Below, in pieces: positions 32,100 to 42,484 of a stretch of 64,000 nt of DNA. Every line of letters begins with the position of its first letter. Position 1 is the first letter of the stretch. Below the pieces are notes generated by a model that was not told the origin of the DNA, searched no databases, and was given only the letters and a program-made list of their open reading frames with translations. The stretch is from Ilex aquifolium (lineage: Eukaryota > Streptophyta > Magnoliopsida > Aquifoliales > Aquifoliaceae), in contig OX637395.1 of assembly GCA_951799425.1 (NCBI GenBank), forward strand, positions 10,828,451 to 10,892,450. The letters are read 5' to 3'. Both the position numbers and the translations under genes were made by a program.

Positions 32100-33232
32100 T
32101 CATCTTTAACTCTATGTCTCCAATTCCAAGTACTTGTGCGACGAAATCATTTCCTAGCGTTACACTTCCTCCACTTGATTTATGATAAGATTTAAATAAA
32201 TCATGATCAAAGCAAACATGTATATTAGCCTCAGAGTCTAACCACCAATCTTTATCCTGATAGGTAAAGTTAACTAGGGAACAATTATACCTAAAGGAGG
32301 CTTCGGCAGAATTATCTCCATCCACTAGAACATTGACTTGGACTCTTGGACCTCTTTGATTTGGCTTGGGCTTTGGCTTAAACGGTTCAGTCTTCTTGTA
32401 GTAGCAATCCTTAGCCAAGTGATTGGTTCGTCCACAAACAAAGCAAGGCATCCTCTCTCTCCCTAAGCCCTTGAACTTATTATTATTATTATTGTTGTTG
32501 TTGTTGTTGTTTTGATAGTTTTGTTTTTGACCATTATTAGGACGACCATTAAACCTCTTATTCTTAAAATTTCTTCCCCTAGGTTGGAAATTGTTATGGT
32601 TGTTGTTACTATTTTCCACTAGGTTTACCTTAGGGGGTCTCTCATTTTGTGAGTTTGTACCAACCCTATGCTTCTCTTCAACCCTAAGCATGTTTATAGT
32701 TTGGGTTAAGATTAACTCTCCTTGCTTATGCCTAAGGGTCTTAGCAAAATTATCCCAAGAAGGTGGAAGTTTGTCAATGAAGCTTGAAACTTTAAAATCT
32801 TCACTAAATGTAGTTCCACCCTTTTCAATTTTCCTAAAAAATTCTTGATATTCATGAATTTGATCACCAACGAGTTTATTCTCCACCATTTTATACCTAT
32901 TAAAATTAGAGATCATAAACCATTTAATTCCTGCATCAACAATCCCATACTCGGCCTCTAAAGTGTTCCAAAGTACTTTAGCGGTTGTCGTAGTATTATG
33001 GTAGACATCATAAAGATGATCAGAAAGAGCACTTAGAATTCTATTATGACAATGGTATTCGATTTGTTCAGGGGTATACTATGAAGAGGACACTTGACTA
33101 GATTAAAGCTCTTCTATAGTAGAAATTAAGCCTAGTACGGTCAACTAATATTGAACTTGTTTTTGCCACCTACAAAAAATTTGACCACTAAATTTTTCGG
33201 GTTTGACACTATTAGCTTCTTCTAGTCTAGTC
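32100..33232 (-). pseudogene. Copia-2 gag, zinc knuckle and protease start
   Basis: Gag ATG at 33,230-33,232 (MTRLEEANSVKPEKFSG). The frame then meets stops (about 33,147 and 33,100) and a shift before the well-preserved part 32,916-32,100: IHEYQEFFRKIEKGG, LPPSWDNFAKTLRHKQGEL, an Asn-run, the CCHC knuckle CFVCGRTNHLAKDC, and the protease start WWLDSEANIHVC. The expected Gly of Asp-Ser-Gly is Glu. The Gypsy interrupts the protease right after IGDIELKM. It continues at 19,337 on the other side. Confidence 0.88.
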
Positions 33233-33739
33233 ATCCTTAATTTAGAATTCAAGGGCAAATAAATAATAAGAGATATGCAAAGAACATGTATTGAATTTAA
33301 ATGTCAACTGTCAAAACTCTATTTGTAACGAAATTAAGAAAGGTGTTTAAATTATTGTAATAGCTCTTCAAACTTTAATTTTTTTTTCCAAAGCAAGTAG
33401 CTATATATTTTTTTTATTAAAGCAAGTAGCTACTGGTTTTTTTTCTTCAGGAAACTGTATTCCAGAAAAATTCAGAAAACAGAAAACTGTTATTTTTTAT
33501 CTCTAAAAGACTATACATTTTTTTTCTTGAAAAACAGCAACAGGTTTTTTTTTTCCAGAAATCAGTTACAGTTTTTTTTTTCTTAGAAAAACAGTAACAG
33601 CTTTTTTTTTAACAATTTTTTTTTCCCTGAAAACAGAAAAGGTTTTTTTTTTTTTTCCAGAAAACTGTTACTATTTTTGTTTCCAGAAGGAAAACACGTT
33701 TTTTTTTTTTTCCACAACAAAAAATCAGCTGCTTTAGAT
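33233..33739 (-). repeat. Copia-2 leader with degenerate homopolymer repeats
   Basis: Between gag and the 5' LTR. From 33,378 to 33,718 the plus strand shows about ten units of a T8-13 run followed by CCAGAAAACTGTTAC-like sequence; in the sense direction these are A runs. A canonical initiator-Met primer binding site (TGGTATCAGAGC) is not adjacent to the LTR; the first bases read ATCTAAAGCAGCTG. Confidence 0.8.
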
Positions 33740-34506
33740 TGTAAAAATAATTATAGATCTTACTTATAGATTTATGATTGGAATTAGGAAAAACGGCTAC
33801 TGAACTTTTGACCAAAGCAACAAATATTATAATTATGATGTGAGCAAAATAACTATGAGTGTTGTAATCTAAAATTAGAAATAAAGCATGCAAATAGTGG
33901 TTAGATCATTAAAATATAACATGCGATTTAAACGAATACATGCAGTTTATATAAAAAAAATAAATTGATTTGGAAAGAGCTGGTCTACGAGTCCGAGAGG
34001 CGTGTGATCACTGTCCTAAAGCAGCTGAGCCTCCCTACTTGAGGGTACTGACGGACACCAGCGACTTCAAGATCCAACCCAGACGCTCGCAGCAGCACCT
34101 TCTCAATGGTTACGTCCATTAGAAGGTTAGGATGAACCTGACTTGAATCGAGTTACTCGAATAACAAATAAAAGAAGATGATTGTATATATCTATATTGC
34201 TTATATAAACACGTGGCTGAGAATTGTCTCTCTAGAATAGTTGCTTAGGATGGCTTATATAGCAATTGGGTTTGAAAGTGACTCTTCAATTTTAACCGTT
34301 TGGCTTGAATAGCATAAAATCAAATTTAAGGTACTTAATGCTATTCCTGAATATTCAAAATAAATCAAATTTAAGGTAGTAAATATTATTCTTGAATATT
34401 CACAATAAATAGGATAAAAATCTGTAACTGAAAATTTCAAAATTTAAGCATAATTAATTTCAATGAAAATTCAATTGAAGTTTTAAAACTTAATTTTATT
34501 CTTACA
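33740..34506 (-). repeat. Copia-2 right (5') LTR
   Basis: 767 bases, TGTAAAAATAATTATAG to TTTTATTCTTACA, followed by TSD TAATT at 34,507-34,511. In the sense direction transcription would start here. Confidence 0.95.
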
Positions 34507-34511
34507 TAATT

Positions 34512-34891
34512 TGTAACCTTTCAATGTTATGGATATTGATTATTTCACTATAATTTGTATCCTTTCAATGCGTACTTATGCCACTGTGATTTGTTACCTT
34601 TCAATGTGGAATTGTGAATATTTATTTTTCTACCTATTCATCAATTATTGAGAGCTTATTATTCACGAGGGAGACTGAAAGTGGAAACATTAAATGATGG
34701 ATAGTACTCGGTCTGTCTGCCTATAGAATGTAACCATTGGAAGAGATTTCATTGCCCACATAAAAGCTATTGCCAATTTCACCCAAAATAAATAAATAAA
34801 TAATTAACATACATTGATAATGTATATAGTGACAATTTTTATGCATTTAGCCGCAATAATTTTTGTGGCTAAAAGACCAATTTCTTGTAGT
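34512..34891. other. Flank of Copia-2 with three short direct repeats
   Basis: TTTGTAACCTTTCAATG at about 34,512, TTTGTATCCTTTCAATG at 34,555 and TTTGTTACCTTTCAATG at 34,592, spaced about 40 bases. The rest is AT-rich with nothing recognised. Confidence 0.6.
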
Positions 34892-35510
34892 GATGAATGC
34901 AGACTTTGAAGGGTCCGTAGAGCCCTAAGTCACCCTCAATAATTTGACTGCAAATATATCTTATTCTGAAATGAGGATCAATATGAAATGCTGTCAATCC
35001 ATGGAGAGAGAGAGATTGTGCTAAACAAATATCTTTCGCTTTCAACCCAATCAAAAAAAGCCGTTAGCTTAGTTAGGATATTGGATATGAAAAATGTATC
35101 ATTTTAAAATAATTCAAACAAAGTGGCGTCTATTTTCTAAAAATGCATTTTTTATGAGTTCGATCGCAGTATAACTATCTAGTTACAAGAGTTCAATCTC
35201 AGGAAAACATAACCTACACAAAAGTCTTAAATTAATTTAATAAACTAGCACCCTAAATGAAAAATACATTGTTGTTATTCTCATAGGTTTTTTTATAAAA
35301 AAAAAAATTATATATATATATATTTCTTGTTTACGAATATCATTGGAATTTTGAAACTGCTGTGGGTTCATTCATTGAAGTGGAGTAGGCCAAATACTTT
35401 TAAATACACACTTAGAAGCTATAGTAAATGGAATGGTGTAAGTGTACGCTTGGGATTGAAGGCGGATGGATTATTGTACTTGGGATTGAAGGAAAAATAC
35501 AAGGTAAGGA
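34892..35510 (+). repeat. Eroded third copy (C) of the BBE 3' flank
   Basis: 34,892-35,029 matches 2,508-2,650 of copy A (ATGAATGCAGACTTTGAAGGG ... ATTGTGCTAAACA) with many changes. 35,414-35,510 matches 5,216-5,280 (AAGCTATAGTAAATGG ... AAGGTAAGGACA) and includes an internal duplication of CTTGGGATTGAAGG. A further piece at 36,120-36,185 matches 5,358-5,422. Order and orientation are as in A, but intervening DNA is missing and no BBE coding sequence remains. Confidence 0.75.
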
Positions 35511-35888
35511 CATAAAGGAGCCAGAAAAAGTTTTAGGTTGGACACTCTAACATATTTTATCCTAATCGATAAAAAGAATATGACACATTTACACTATTTA
35601 TTTCATCAATGATCCTTTATGCACACAAAAAAAAATATTAATTATAATCTTTTATTGAATGTCAAAATCACATATATGTACACTAAAGAATATATCATGT
35701 ATTTTTTTTTTTTTGTTAGATTTTAAACTCAATGCTAAAGTGCAAATCCATAATAAATGGTCAAGTAGATCAAAAGATTTTAAAATGAACCCAATATATA
35801 AAAATTAATCTGAATATGTCCAAATTGTGTCCACTGTTAATTATTTAGTTATGAGTATGTACTAATTGATATGATAAGAAAATAAAGT

Positions 35889-36027
35889 AATGCTATAGGG
35901 ATCTAATTTGGAGACCTAATTCAATGTAGCCGTTAGATTATTTGGGAGTTTCAAGCTTAGATGGAGTCCATTTCTAATCCAATGACTATGTCGAATTAGG
36001 TCCCCAAATTAGTTTTCCAATAGCATT
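35889..36027. mobile_element. Near-palindromic foldback MITE
   Basis: AATGCTATAGGGATCTAATT at the left pairs with the reverse complement of the right end (AATGCTATTGGAAAACTAATT) and the match continues for about 50 bases each way, covering most of the 139-base element. Target duplication not clear. Confidence 0.7.
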
Positions 36028-36215
36028 TTTCAAGAAAATAATAGGGTTGACATAATTAGATATACTTAATAAAATATATAATAAATAATGATAAGACAAC
36101 AAAATTGAGGGTGGACACATGGTCCTTTATATATTTTATTCGCTTACTATTTATCTATTGTTTCTTGAATTATAAAAGAATTTTTTAAATGTCTATAATT
36201 AATAATTCACCATAC

Positions 36216-36694
36216 CACCACAATAATTACATACACAATCATCAACACATATCCAACCACCAAAACATCAAGCTAGTCCCTACTAATTCCAAGAAATTTC
36301 GGCAGAATTTCCTCTAAAAATAAAAGCCCAAAAAAATCTAAACATGTCTACAAAACTTACAATCATACATAATAATCATCATAATACACCATATCACAAC
36401 AATCATCAATACATACCCAACCACCAAAACAACCATCATTCCATACCCAAAATCACCACAATAATCAATATATACACAATCATCAACACATATCCAACCA
36501 CCAAAACATAAAGCTAGTCCCTATTAATTTCAAGAAATTTCAGCAGAGTTTCCTCAAAAAATAGAAGCCCAAAAAAATCTAAACCTGTCTACAAAACTTA
36601 CAATCATACATAACAATCATCATAATACACCATATCACCACAATCATCAATACATACCCAACCACCAAAACTACCATCATTCCATACCCAAAAT
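36216..36694. repeat. Two tandem copies of a ~238-base AC-rich unit
   Basis: 36,216-36,453 and 36,454-36,694 share CACCACAATAAT, ACACAATCATCAACACATA, AAGCTAGTCCCTA and TTCCATACCCAAAATCA in the same order, with scattered differences. No coding potential recognised. Confidence 0.85.
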
Positions 36695-37669
36695 CATCAT
36701 AACCATGTATAATTAATTAACTGTACAAAAGACGGAACACAAAAAAATACACACATGCACAAATAGAGAAACAACTTCAACTTCATCTTCATATCCTTCC
36801 ATGTATACCTGAAAATATGTGAAATATAAAAATTAACGAAATATGTGAGGCAAAATAAAACATTTGTAAATCCGAAACATAAGACCCCTTACTTTTCTCT
36901 TTAGTTGGATTCAACATAATTATTGTCATCAATTCCATTACCCTGAATTATCTACAAAAATAATGAGCACACACTTTGTATGTAGTGGTGGGGGAGGATT
37001 TAGATTGATATAGGTAAGAATTTAGAGAGACTGTAACAAATTACCAATTTATCTAGGAAAAAATATGGAGGTGTGTAGAGAAAGACTTACGATCAAATAA
37101 TGGTGCTCCTATCGAATTGGGCGTGATGTAGGAGAGAAAGAGCACATAGTATTTATATGTAGCATTTCAACAAACGGTTCATTTGCCTAATGATTTCAAT
37201 CATACATCTTTATTGGTGGCAGTATAGTGGTGTGTGAATTTGATGCGCAAGTATTTGATTGGTTGCAGTTGCGTGTGTGTTTGTGCATGTATTGTGTGTG
37301 TGTTGTTTCTGCATGAAAAGTAGAGAAATATAGAGATTCTGAATAAGAGAGGCTATCACACCTGGACAATAGTTTGATCAGTGGTGGGTTAGTCATCGTC
37401 AGAGGTGGACAGGTCGGTATTGGATTGCAGATCGGTTGAGTTTTCTCAGAGATAAGGTCATCTTTCAATAACTCTCTTAAATGTCCTCTTCACTCCTCTA
37501 AACATTCTTTTCATCATTATCCTTAATGTCCTCGTATCAATACGAACGCACTTTGCCCAATTGGGGGAATGCACAACCACCTAAATTATTCACATCTATA
37601 AAATTAACACAATATATATTGTAGGAATAGTAAAGTTATTTTGATGCAGTGACATAAGAGTAAATTTAC
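36695..37669. other. AT-rich DNA with GT-rich patch
   Basis: A GTGTGT-rich stretch at 37,270-37,305 and a minus-strand open stretch at 37,196-37,468 without recognisable domain. May belong to the Helitron-derived region to the right, but I cannot show it. Confidence 0.5.
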
Positions 37670-37744
37670 CTGATTACGTTGGCCCCATCCACAAAGGTCC
37701 ATTGTATATACTCTATCGTTCTCTTTGGGAAATTCACTCCAATC
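37670..37744 (-). pseudogene. Exon-like fragment, unknown gene
   Basis: Exactly 25 codons (DWSEFPKENDRVYTMDLCGW and five more) between an acceptor CTTTGTAG and a donor CAG|GTAAAT on the minus strand. A second possible exon follows at about 37,600-37,540 (NLGGCAFPQLGKVRSY, then TGA). Looks like host gene sequence rather than transposon, same strand as the helicase at 40,560. Family not recognised. Confidence 0.45.
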
Positions 37745-38959
37745 CTACAAAGATTGAACCTCATAATTAAAATTTACTCCAATCAATTGTAAAATTAAAA
37801 AGTTGAAATGTTGAAAAGATTACATTATTTAGTAGAAATAAACTTGTTTAAACTATACCATTTAAAGGCTACAAATCTGAACACCTACACGTGCTAATGA
37901 ACACATCAACATTAAGAAACTAAAACTCTCAACTACAAAACTTATATTATTTTTTCAAATGAACAACTATAGTTCCTCACTAATTCAATTGAATACACAG
38001 AATAACACGCTAAAAAAATAAGTAATATTGAATGAGACAAACCAAAAACATGTTGACAAATCAAACAACCATAGTCTACAACTAAATTATGAGATTAAAA
38101 CTATAGCAATAGACGAATTAAATTAATCATAACAATAGGGTGGGCAAGTGAATAAATACTTCATGTAGAAAAGATGAGCATTAAAAAAACAGATAAGTAT
38201 ATACCAGCATATAAAGTGCAAGAAATAGATGAGAAACTTTTAAAATGAACCTAAAATCAAGAATAAGAAGTGCAAGAAATGGGTGAAGTGTAAAAGATAA
38301 AAGTTGATTGCAAAAGCATGTGTATAAAAGTTGTGCAATAACAAAAAAAAAAAAGTAGTCCTAATGATGTAAAGTAGCTGCATAAAACGACACTTAAAAA
38401 AATTTAAATTTAATAACATCCAAATCCATTGTAGAAACTGAGAGAAAAATATAGGATTAAAAGTCATACCAGTTGGCAAACTTTATTTTTTGTTCCTCGG
38501 CTAGAAAATGTTGTTTTTTATTTCCCCTTAGATTTGACATTCGCCAAAGCATCAGACCTTTTTTTCTCCTTTAAAAAAAAAAAAATTATTGTATGGGGTG
38601 TAAGAAAATGCTACTTAAAAGCAAAAAAAAAAAAAAAATGAATGAGAAATAGGTGTGAGGTAACGCTACCTCACGTATACGGAGACGATTTAGTTCATAC
38701 TCATTGCGAATTACCACTCAGATATTATTATGATGAAGTCTTCGAACCTGTAGACCAAAAAACCTTGAATAGTAAATAAGCGGGGTAAAAAGATTAGATA
38801 AAAAGTAATAAAATGATGAGTAAGAAAAACTTATCATACGTTATTTTCTAGATCGTCGACCATCTGTCACGACATTAATGAAGATAAATAAAAATAAATA
38901 AGTTATTAAAAAAATCAATAAGTGATGTTTAGAGAAAATTAATCAGATGATAAACTTAC
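37745..38959. other. AT-rich DNA, no gene seen
   Basis: Poly-A runs and an 8-base hairpin GTGAGGTA-ACGC-TACCTCAC at 38,655-38,674. A short exon-like piece is possible at 38,830-38,855 (minus). Nothing else supported. Confidence 0.5.
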
Positions 38960-39019
38960 ACTGCCAAAAATAACGACATCATCCATCGGTCGATGATTGT
39001 GCAGTTGAAACGGTGGTGG
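38960..39019 (-). pseudogene. Exon-like fragment, 20 codons
   Basis: PPPFQLHNHRPMDDVVIFGS between an acceptor CTGTGTAG and a strong donor GTAAGT on the minus strand. Length is a multiple of three. It lies downstream of, and may come from the same captured gene as, the R3H/SUZ-like exon at 39,551-39,927. Family not proven. Confidence 0.4.
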
Positions 39020-39550
39020 CTACACAGTAAATTTCATAAGCTATGTATAATTAACATCAATCACAATGAAATTTCAACTATTATCAAAATTACTCAATTT
39101 TTATAACTATAATATTCAATCAAAATACAATTCAATCAAACTTCAACACATTTCACACATCAAGAAATAAAATGTTGAAAAAAAAAAAACTAAAAAAGAC
39201 TACAACATTCAATCAAAAAACCACCAATAACTCTAATGAAAAAAATCATAAAGTCAACATCTCATTTCATGAAAGTAACACATTTCAATCAAAAGAACAC
39301 TAACATTCAACCGTAAACCTAATTTCCAATTCCAAATCCCGTCCATTATAAAATTTCATGCAATTAACATGCATTTAATCAAAATACGACTAACAACTAT
39401 AACATTAAATAATAACTTTACAATCTCAATTTGAAAATCTAATTATTGGCACCACAAATATAACTGCTAAAACAAGTTTTCCACATTGCATAGCATCTAG
39501 CAACTAAATAACTTTAAATCCTAGTGCAAAGACCGATACCGATATCTTAC

Positions 39551-39927
39551 CTTTCATAACTCTGGTCATAATCTGGGTCAATGCGATCCTTCTCACTGTC
39601 TCTGAAAATAGCTACTCAAGAAGGAGTACCACTATCCCTGCTGTTAAGGTTTTTACCTGAAGCTTCACTATCATCTCCACTGAAACACATATTCTTCCCA
39701 TCTAAAGGGGCCCGAGACATTGTATGTACCGACTCAAGACTACTATTACTCGGACTCTTGAAAATTCGAGCCCGTGCCCTGTCATACTCTTCCTTCCTCT
39801 CTTCCATGTTTCTCATAGGACAACATTTATTCTCACTGGTTTCATTTAAGGATTCTTTACCAGGCCTTGGCCTTATAACAATCTTAATCTGCTCATGTTT
39901 CCCATTATCCGATGATTTAGCTATAAC
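39551..39927 (-). pseudogene. Captured exon of an R3H/SUZ-domain-type gene
   Basis: 377 bases between acceptor TATTATAG and donor GAAAG|GTAAG. Reads MEERKEEYDRARARIF, the signature of the SUZ-type motif in plant R3H-domain RNA-binding proteins, then VAIFRDSEKDRIDPDYDQSY, also typical of that family. Between the two an in-frame TGA (39,616-39,618) stands where the family usually has a coding residue. Only this exon is clear; the R3H domain itself is absent. It lies on the same strand as and downstream of the Helitron helicase, the usual arrangement for gene fragments captured by Helitrons. Confidence 0.7.
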
Positions 39928-40069
39928 CTATAATATAAAGGACAAAAGCCCTGTGCAAAACATATGGCAGCTAGAGTAAACCCAAACACATTTTTATAAC
40001 ATCAAAAATATGTTTTCTACCAAGCTAAGACACTAACAAAACATGACTCCAACTACTCTAAAAACTAAT

Positions 40070-40437
40070 TAGAAATGGTATGAATGCTTGCTTTTAGGTT
40101 TGGCAAAGACACCAACCTTTTTACCCCCAGTAGAGCTACTAAATAGAGCGGCTTCAACAAACTACATGATAATAAAATATGTTGTGGGCCATGAACACAG
40201 TGGACCCGCGGAAACAACTGGCGCATTATGCGTAGGAAAGTGTATGTATCAACATCAAGCTCCCATGTGTTGGGTTGAACAACAATCTATGTAATGTTAA
40301 ACATGCAGGAATAAGAACAAGGTAAAAGCATAAAGTTTAAAAGAATAATATAGCATTAAAGCACCTTATTAGTATCCCAACAAAGAAGTCTACGCTCATT
40401 CAACGGATCGAACACAGATGCCCACGAATTCAAAAAA
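40070..40437 (-). pseudogene. Two exon-like fragments beside the helicase, unknown
   Basis: 40,437-40,365 reads LNSWASVFDPLNERRLLCWD between an acceptor GTTAG and a weak donor. From 40,286 leftward (acceptor ACATAG) more than 65 codons stay open (WELDVDTYTFLRIM and onwards). Could be further Helitron-encoded or captured exons. I do not recognise them. Confidence 0.35.
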
Positions 40438-40559
40438 CTAACATATAATCATTGAAAATTTATCATCATACATGTGTGAAAGAAGCTATTAAAAATATAA
40501 CAAAAGTCATGGACCTAGACTCGACGTAAGTTGCAATACATAAAAAAAAGTAACAATAT

Positions 40560-41490
40560 TTACACCGAGTGCAACAACACCTCCGGATATACAATATTTG
40601 TCGTGGTAGCTGATCCATCAGGAGGGAGAAGGACACTGATGCAATCGGCCGAGGTGCATCTAGACATGGCCACATATAGGTGACCGTGGCTGAATACAGG
40701 CGAGCGCAGATCTACACCAACAAACTTGATTGACTGGCCTTGTGACTTGTTGATTGTCATAGCATATGTTAAGCATACTGGGAATTGGCGGCTAGTCATT
40801 TGAAATGGTAAATCTTTAGACGACGGTGATAATGATATCCGCGGGATGAAACACAAATTCCCAGATTTGTCACCAGTTAGAATTCTAGTCTCAATAACCC
40901 GCGATGCACACTTGACAACCATAAGTTTTGTCCCGTTACAGAGGCCATCTTTTGCGCCTATATTCCTCAACAAAATGATGGGGCACCCGACCTTTAGCTC
41001 CAACTTGAAAGGCGGTAAACCTGACGGGTTTAGGGAATTCAGAAACTCACTTGGATATTGATTAGTGGTAGAACGATGGAGTTCGTCCTCATCCGACACC
41101 TTGTCAGCTGCCAAGTAGGTATACGTCTCGCCAGGGTAAATTTGTAGAGCAGCATCATTGATAGAGCAGACATCATCATTTTGAGCAAAAAGAATTGTGC
41201 GCTCAGTTAAGTAGGATGGGGTTACCGCACTGAGCACATCTAGTTGTGGATAAACTCTAGAAATTAGTTCATGCAGAGTTTGAAACCTGTGTATCGTTGG
41301 AGGAAGTTCCACAGTATCTTGAGTACTGATCCCAATCTAAGTTTGATTGTGAATTTAGTCAGTACATATAAATGAATAATTAGACGGTTTTATATAAATA
41401 TCTATCTATAATATAAATCACCTCTTTCAAGAAGGATGCGTGAGAAGAATTTGCAGGATGATTGATATTCAAACACATGTTTATGTCCAA
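40560..41490 (-). pseudogene. Helitron Pif1-like helicase, C-terminal exons only
   Basis: Main exon 41,336-40,560 (acceptor AACTTAG, TAA at 40,560-40,562) with [34 protein letters not shown] and [18 protein letters not shown], the C-terminal motifs of the Helitron RepHel helicase. An upstream exon 41,490-41,422 (LDINMCLNINHPANSSHASF) joins through a GTGATT donor. The Rep endonuclease and the N-terminal helicase motifs (Walker A and B) are missing; a full protein is well over 1,000 residues. So this is a truncated, non-autonomous remnant. I found no convincing TC 5' end or hairpin-CTRR 3' end. Confidence 0.88.
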
Positions 41491-42484
41491 AGTCAATACG
41501 CAGACACTCGCCCACATTGCAGAACGTCTTAAGGATGCAACTACGGAGGTGAGTTATGAAGGTATTTTTTCAACACCTCCGGACAGTGACCACTTAGAAT
41601 GTGATCTTCTATCTAATGGTGGCAGTAGTGCAGCACTATGGCAATTCTAATATACCGTACGTCATATATCTGAGGGTGACTTTGTGTTATTATCAATTTT
41701 CTTCAATTTTAGGATTTTTGTGTACCTTCTTAGTGCATAGAAGATCATAATTATTGAAATAATAACACTAGCATTGTCTACATATTATTAATTATATTTT
41801 TTTTTTCATAATGCAAATTTGTGATATGTTTATAAAAGTGTATGATGGTGTATAAGGCACTAATTTTTGGCGTTCTAGAGTTTATGACCATGTGCATACT
41901 CCCATAGATAATGGGTGTGGCTATCCTATTAACCAAGATTGATGTTTGTGATGTATGGATGAATGGGTTGGTGAGGGTTGCAATTGGTAATTTATGCACT
42001 CATGTTTATGTTATTTAATTATGTCATATTTATTGTTTTTAAGATATTTTTTCAAGGAGTATCACAAGGCAACATCTTCATTTGTTTGTTTTGTTATGCA
42101 GATATTTGTTTTAGGGTTTCTTCTGATATAATTATTTGGGATGTAATTAATTTTTGGGGAAGCCTTGTGAGGGGATGTGCTTCACTATTGCCAATGTTTC
42201 TTTTGATTTTGTCTCAGTATGAAGTGCATAAAATAGCAATTAAGACCCTGTGCACAATTTGTTTTGATGCTTATTTTGTGGATGATGAATGGATTAGTTC
42301 CCTTAATCGTATAATTAATTAGATTTTAATTTTACAACTTTCATCTTCAGGGATGATTATTAGCTTAGCAAAATTTTTAATAATCTAATTAATTAAGATA
42401 TATGTGTGTAATGTCCATCCCTACCTATTGAATGAATTGAAAATGGCTTCAAATAACATATTTATGATTCAACAAATTGAGTAA
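41491..42484. other. Unassigned AT-rich DNA
   Basis: Short plus-strand frames at 41,462-41,650 and 41,978-42,322 show no recognised motif. No clear repeat structure. Confidence 0.5.

Larger units (their letters stand above)
19333..32104 (+). mobile_element. Tat-type Ty3/gypsy element inserted in Copia-2
   Basis: LTRs 19,338-19,910 and 31,526-32,099 (TGATGGGCC ... GCATCATCA), TSD TCATC at 19,333-19,337 and 32,100-32,104. 12,762 bases without the TSD. Order: LTR, PBS, gag, pol with RT, RNase H, a second RNase H (archaeal-like), integrase, then a ~4-kb 3' region with an antisense gene, polypurine tract, LTR. The second RNase H and the antisense gene with a gypsy-type transposon domain are hallmarks of the Tat lineage. 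LTRs differ at about two dozen positions by eye (about 4%). gag and pol carry several stops and a protease deletion. A solo LTR with its own nested MITE splits pol. Confidence 0.96.
15140..34511 (-). mobile_element. Copia-2: full-length Ty1/copia element interrupted by a Gypsy
   Basis: Both LTRs are present (15,145-15,891 and 33,740-34,506), begin TGTAA and end TTACA, and are flanked by the 5-base duplication TAATT (15,140-15,144 and 34,507-34,511). Removing the Gypsy and one of its TSD copies leaves about 6.6 kb. Coding direction is minus: gag at 33,232, pol ending at 16,473. The polypurine tract lies next to the left LTR, which is therefore the 3' LTR. The LTRs differ at roughly 30-odd positions by eye plus a ~20-base indel, so the insertion is not very recent. 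Coding regions carry frameshifts and active-site changes. Confidence 0.96.

Noticed and set aside
34509-34608. Three spaced copies of TTTGT(A/T)ACCTTTCAATG as a CRISPR-like or regulatory array
   Set aside because: Only three imperfect units in a plant genome, no conserved spacer length, no associated genes.
38655-38674. GTGAGGTA-ACGC-TACCTCAC hairpin as the 3' end of the Helitron
   Set aside because: No CTRR terminus follows at the expected distance on the helicase strand, and the next bases do not fit.
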